Positions 6,525 through 8,753 of a DNA stretch of 8,753 nucleotides are shown in pieces. The notes under the pieces were generated by a model. It made no database searches and was not told the origin of the DNA. It saw nothing but the letters and a program-made list of their open reading frames with translations. Both the position numbers and the translations under genes were made by a program. Source of the DNA: ANME-2 cluster archaeon (lineage in GTDB: Archaea > Halobacteriota > Methanosarcinia > Methanosarcinales > Methanocomedenaceae); assembly GCA_022353185.1 (NCBI GenBank), contig JAKRWB010000589.1:1-8753 (forward strand). The letters are read 5' to 3'. Numbering within the stretch: the first letter of the stretch is position 1; each line of letters starts with the position of its first letter.

Positions 6525-8003
6525 ATGACTAACATGACTGGCTCATCCAATTCATTAGATAAAGCAGACAAGAAGGAGGAATCCAAGACCCTCCCTCTTA
6601 AATCAGATTTTAGCGAATGGTACAATGAACTGTTGCAGGTAGCTGAAATAATGGATGTTCGCTATCCTGTAAAGGGATTGTACGTTTGGAACCCGTTTGG
6701 TTTTTCCATTCGCAGCAGGGTATATTCCATAATGCGGGAACTGCTTGATAACACCGGGCATGTTGAGGCAATGTTCCCGTTGCTCATTCCTGAACATGAA
6801 TTCATGAAAGAGGCAGAGCATATCAAAGGTTTCGAGGATGAGGTTTACTGGGTTACCCATGGCGGGACCACCCCCCTGGATGTGAAACTGGCGCTCCGCC
6901 CCACCAGCGAGACCGCCATTTATCCTATGTATAAATTGTGGGTGCGGTCTCATTCTGACTTGCCGCTGCTCATTTACCAGATTGTCAATACCTTCCGGTA
7001 CGAGACTAAACACACGCGCCCCCTGATACGATTGCGGGAGATCACTTCATTCAAGGAGGCACACACCGTGCACGCTACTTGGGACGATGCTGCGGCGCAG
7101 GTCAAGGAAGCCACGCGCATCTACCAGCAGTTCTATAACCGGCTGGCTGTGCCTACAATAGTGAGCAAACGGCCTGACTGGGATAAGTTCCCGGGCGCCG
7201 ATTATACTATGGCAGTGGATGCCCTGATGCCAGACGGCAAGACGTTGCAGGTGGGTACCGCTCATCACCTTGGTGATAATTTTGCCAAGACTTTTGATAT
7301 TACCTACGAGGACCCACAGGGTGAACAGGTACTGGCACACCAGACATGCTACGGTGTCAGTGAACGCTGTATTGCTGCCCTGATATCCATTCATGGCGAC
7401 AATAAAGGGCTTATTCTGCCGCCGGAGGTGGCACCCACCCAGGTCGTCATCATACCTATCCTGTTCGGCAAGGACGAAGCGGTCCTGTCGGCCTGCAACG
7501 ATTTGTCAGATACACTAAAGCGTGCAGGATTGCGGGTTGTCATTGATGACAGTGACGCGCGGCCCGGTGCTAAATATTATAAGTGGGAATTGAAAGGCGT
7601 GCCTATCCGTATCGAGATAGGGCCCCGCGACTTAAAGAATGATGTTGTGGTCATGGCAAGGCGTGATGGTGATAAGACCAATGTGCCAAATGATGATGTG
7701 TTGCTTGAGATTGACAGGACTTTAAAGGAAATGCGCCAGGAGTTGTATGATTCGGCATCAAGGTCTCTTCATAGCCGTATTAAACTGTGTTCTGACCTGG
7801 ATGAAGTGAAAGATTACATCCAATCCGGAATCGCCAGGATTGCCTGGTGTGGTGAGCGTTCATGTGGGTTGGAGATGGAAGAGATTGTGGGTGCTGGCAT
7901 ACTTGGGGAACCTGAAGACCCTGCATTGGGTAAGGGTGAAGGTACGTGCCCCATCTGCGGCAAGCCGACTGATATTGTGGTGTTGATGGCGCGGACGTAT
8001 TGA
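6525..8003 (+). CDS. proS: Prolyl-tRNA synthetase, archaeal/eukaryotic type
   Basis: ProRS attaches proline to tRNA-Pro in the cytoplasm. The 492-aa length and the absence of the bacterial insertion domain mark the archaeal/eukaryotic class. The class II catalytic core holds RPTSET (125-130), the motif 2 loop RYETKHTRPLIRLRE (158-172) and motif 3 near CYGVSERCIAALIS (275-288). The anticodon-binding domain spans roughly 300-405. The C-terminal domain carries Cys442, Cys447, Cys475 and Cys478 (WCGERSC and CPIC), a probable zinc site, and the protein ends in ARTY, with the terminal Tyr typical of this class. The first 25 residues are a polar tail rich in Lys, Ser and Asp. ATG 6534 is an in-frame alternative start that would shorten this tail by three residues. 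The gene looks complete and single-copy here. Confidence 0.96.
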   Translation: MTNMTGSSNSLDKADKKEESKTLPLKSDFSEWYNELLQVAEIMDVRYPVKGLYVWNPFGFSIRSRVYSIMRELLDNTGHVEAMFPLLIPEHEFMKEAEHIKGFEDEVYWVTHGGTTPLDVKLALRPTSETAIYPMYKLWVRSHSDLPLLIYQIVNTFRYETKHTRPLIRLREITSFKEAHTVHATWDDAAAQVKEATRIYQQFYNRLAVPTIVSKRPDWDKFPGADYTMAVDALMPDGKTLQVGTAHHLGDNFAKTFDITYEDPQGEQVLAHQTCYGVSERCIAALISIHGDNKGLILPPEVAPTQVVIIPILFGKDEAVLSACNDLSDTLKRAGLRVVIDDSDARPGAKYYKWELKGVPIRIEIGPRDLKNDVVVMARRDGDKTNVPNDDVLLEIDRTLKEMRQELYDSASRSLHSRIKLCSDLDEVKDYIQSGIARIAWCGERSCGLEMEEIVGAGILGEPEDPALGKGEGTCPICGKPTDIVVLMARTY

Positions 8004-8010
8004 TCTTAAT

Positions 8011-8052
8011 CGTTATCGCAGCTCTGCTGCGATTGGGTGTGCCGTCGCAACG
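8011..8052 (+). other. Strong hairpin between proS and msrB
   Basis: atcgcagc (8015-8022) and gctgcgat (8026-8033) pair perfectly over eight bases around a 3-base loop, starting 12 bases after the proS stop. cgtt (8011-8014) can also pair with aacg (8049-8052) to enclose it. No T run follows directly, so a classical terminator is doubtful. It may protect or process the proS 3' end, or affect msrB expression, since msrB begins 22 bases after the outer arm. Confidence 0.45.
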
Positions 8053-8074
8053 TTTGACTTCAGAGGTTTGATAA

Positions 8075-8476
8075 TTGGAACCAAAGATATCCAAATCAAA
8101 GGAAGAGTGGAAAAGAGAACTTGCTCCTGAGAAGTTCCAAGTATTAATAGACAAAGGGACTGAACCTCCATTCACAGGCAAGTTCAACAAGCACGATACA
8201 GAAGGCATCTATGTATGTGCCGGCTGTGGGCAGGAGTTGTTCCGTTCAAATGAGAAGTATGATTCTGGCAGCGGGTGGCCGAGTTTCTGGAACCCCATCT
8301 CGAATGATAAGGTCGAACTGGTGCCCGATAACAGTCTGGGGATACACAGGACCGAGGTGGTTTGTGGGAGGTGTGGCGGGCACCTGGGGCATGTGTTCAA
8401 TGACGGACCGCAGCCGACGGGAGAGCGGTATTGTATCAATTCACTGGCGCTGGATTTTGAAGAGGGGGGGATATGA
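8075..8476 (+). CDS. msrB: Peptide methionine-R-sulfoxide reductase
   Basis: MsrB reduces the R form of methionine sulfoxide in proteins, usually with thioredoxin-like electron donors, and so repairs oxidative damage in the cytoplasm. At 133 aa it is a complete single-domain enzyme without an MsrA fusion. The structural zinc site is intact in CAGC (48-51) and CGRC (97-100). The active-site features GWPSF (67-71), the histidines of GGHLGHVF (101-108) and the catalytic Cys120 in RYCINSLAL (118-126) are all present. Ser66 occupies the place where enzymes such as E. coli MsrB have a resolving Cys (SGCGWPSF), so recycling may use a direct reductant or another Cys. The start is TTG 8075, supported by AGAGGT (8062-8067) seven bases upstream. 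ATG 8473 overlaps the stop but opens only eleven codons, which I do not call a gene. Confidence 0.95.
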   Translation: MEPKISKSKEEWKRELAPEKFQVLIDKGTEPPFTGKFNKHDTEGIYVCAGCGQELFRSNEKYDSGSGWPSFWNPISNDKVELVPDNSLGIHRTEVVCGRCGGHLGHVFNDGPQPTGERYCINSLALDFEEGGI

Positions 8477-8557
8477 AAAAAGTCAACAAAATTAACTACA
8501 TCGTGTAAAAAGAGACAAAGTGACAACAACAACAAAAAAATAAACTCATAAAGAGAA

Positions 8558-8752
8558 TTATTCAATCCTCTTTTCTTCTTCTTTGTAACCCATCTTTGAG
8601 TAAATTTCACTGAAAAAATTTCCAAAATCATTATGCTTAGAGCTAATGAACCAAAAAAAAAGCTAAAAAACTGTGGTATACATCAAAATTTGGTGTTTTG
8701 ACGTCAGTTTTGTGAATATTTCATCAAGTTTGAGGCAAATTCGTATTAATAT
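8558..8752 (-). pseudogene. Possible C-terminal part of an unknown gene, broken by an in-frame TAG
   Basis: On the minus strand one frame is open from the window edge at 8752 down to TAA 8558-8560, except for a single TAG at 8663-8665. The upper part reads like protein (for example LKLDEIFTKLTSKHQ) and the lower part ends NDFGNFFSEIYSKMGYKEEE and a short basic/acidic tail. An A9 run (8653-8661) lies directly beside the TAG. It could be a decayed gene, an amber codon read as pyrrolysine (known in Methanosarcinales), or a chance open stretch in AT-rich DNA. No family is recognised, and the N-terminus lies outside the window if it exists. Confidence 0.2.
8566..8586 (+). terminator. Pyrimidine/T-rich tract downstream of msrB
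   Basis: After about 90 bases of A-rich DNA following msrB, the plus strand has a T-rich run (tcctcttttcttcttctttgt), of the kind at which archaeal RNA polymerase often ends transcription without a hairpin. The same bases encode a Glu/Lys-rich tail if the minus-strand frame is real, so the pattern is ambiguous. Confidence 0.2.
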
Positions 8753-8753
8753 A

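Noticed and set aside
8473..8508. ATG overlapping the msrB stop with a G-rich tract before it
   Set aside because: It opens only eleven codons. The G-rich tract is the end of msrB itself, and no conservation can be judged.
8683..8706. Short inverted repeat tcaaaa/ttttga and the TGACGTCA palindrome near the right end
   Set aside because: Both are short, overlap each other and lie in AT-rich DNA, so they are expected by chance without further support.

Overview
The window is a piece of an archaeal chromosome, most likely from a methanogen-like euryarchaeon of the Methanosarcinales or an ANME relative. That placement is an inference. It rests on an archaeal/eukaryotic-type prolyl-tRNA synthetase with a C-terminal cysteine domain, an archaeal PheRS alpha chain with an N-terminal winged-helix region, and a COG1361-like surface protein next to an ABC-2 exporter. 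AT-rich TATA-like elements and GGTGA-type Shine-Dalgarno sites also fit. Several genes appear to start with GTG or TTG.

Layout, left to right. Bases 1-79 are a diverged copy of an internal stretch of pheS. Bases 80-539 are AT-rich spacer with no convincing large gene; they contain a possible 20-codon hydrophobic ORF and a G/C-rich hairpin. pheS itself lies on the minus strand (558-2048), and its stop codon falls inside a second, 21-nt copy of the same internal pheS stretch. A 138-bp divergent promoter region then leads into a tight plus-strand cluster: a secreted, membrane-anchored protein (2187-3230), an ABC ATPase (3223-4167) and an ABC-2 permease (4171-5352). A VTT/DedA-like membrane protein (5362-5823, minus) converges on this cluster with a 9-bp gap. 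It shares a symmetrical TATA-like promoter with a hemerythrin-like HHE protein (5920-6480, plus). proS (6525-8003) and msrB (8075-8476) follow on the plus strand, separated by a perfect 8-bp hairpin. The last 277 bp are AT-rich. They carry a minus-strand reading frame that is open from the window edge to 8558 except for one in-frame TAG.

Functional reading. pheS and proS are housekeeping translation genes. The three-gene cluster looks like one exporter: an ATPase, a half-size permease and an extracytoplasmic protein held by a C-terminal membrane helix. msrB repairs oxidised methionine. The HHE protein may sense or bind O2, NO or iron, but it lacks two expected metal ligands. No transposase, CRISPR array, tRNA or rRNA was found. 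The most unusual parts are the scattered pheS fragments at the left, the ligand-poor HHE protein and the TAG-interrupted frame at the right edge.
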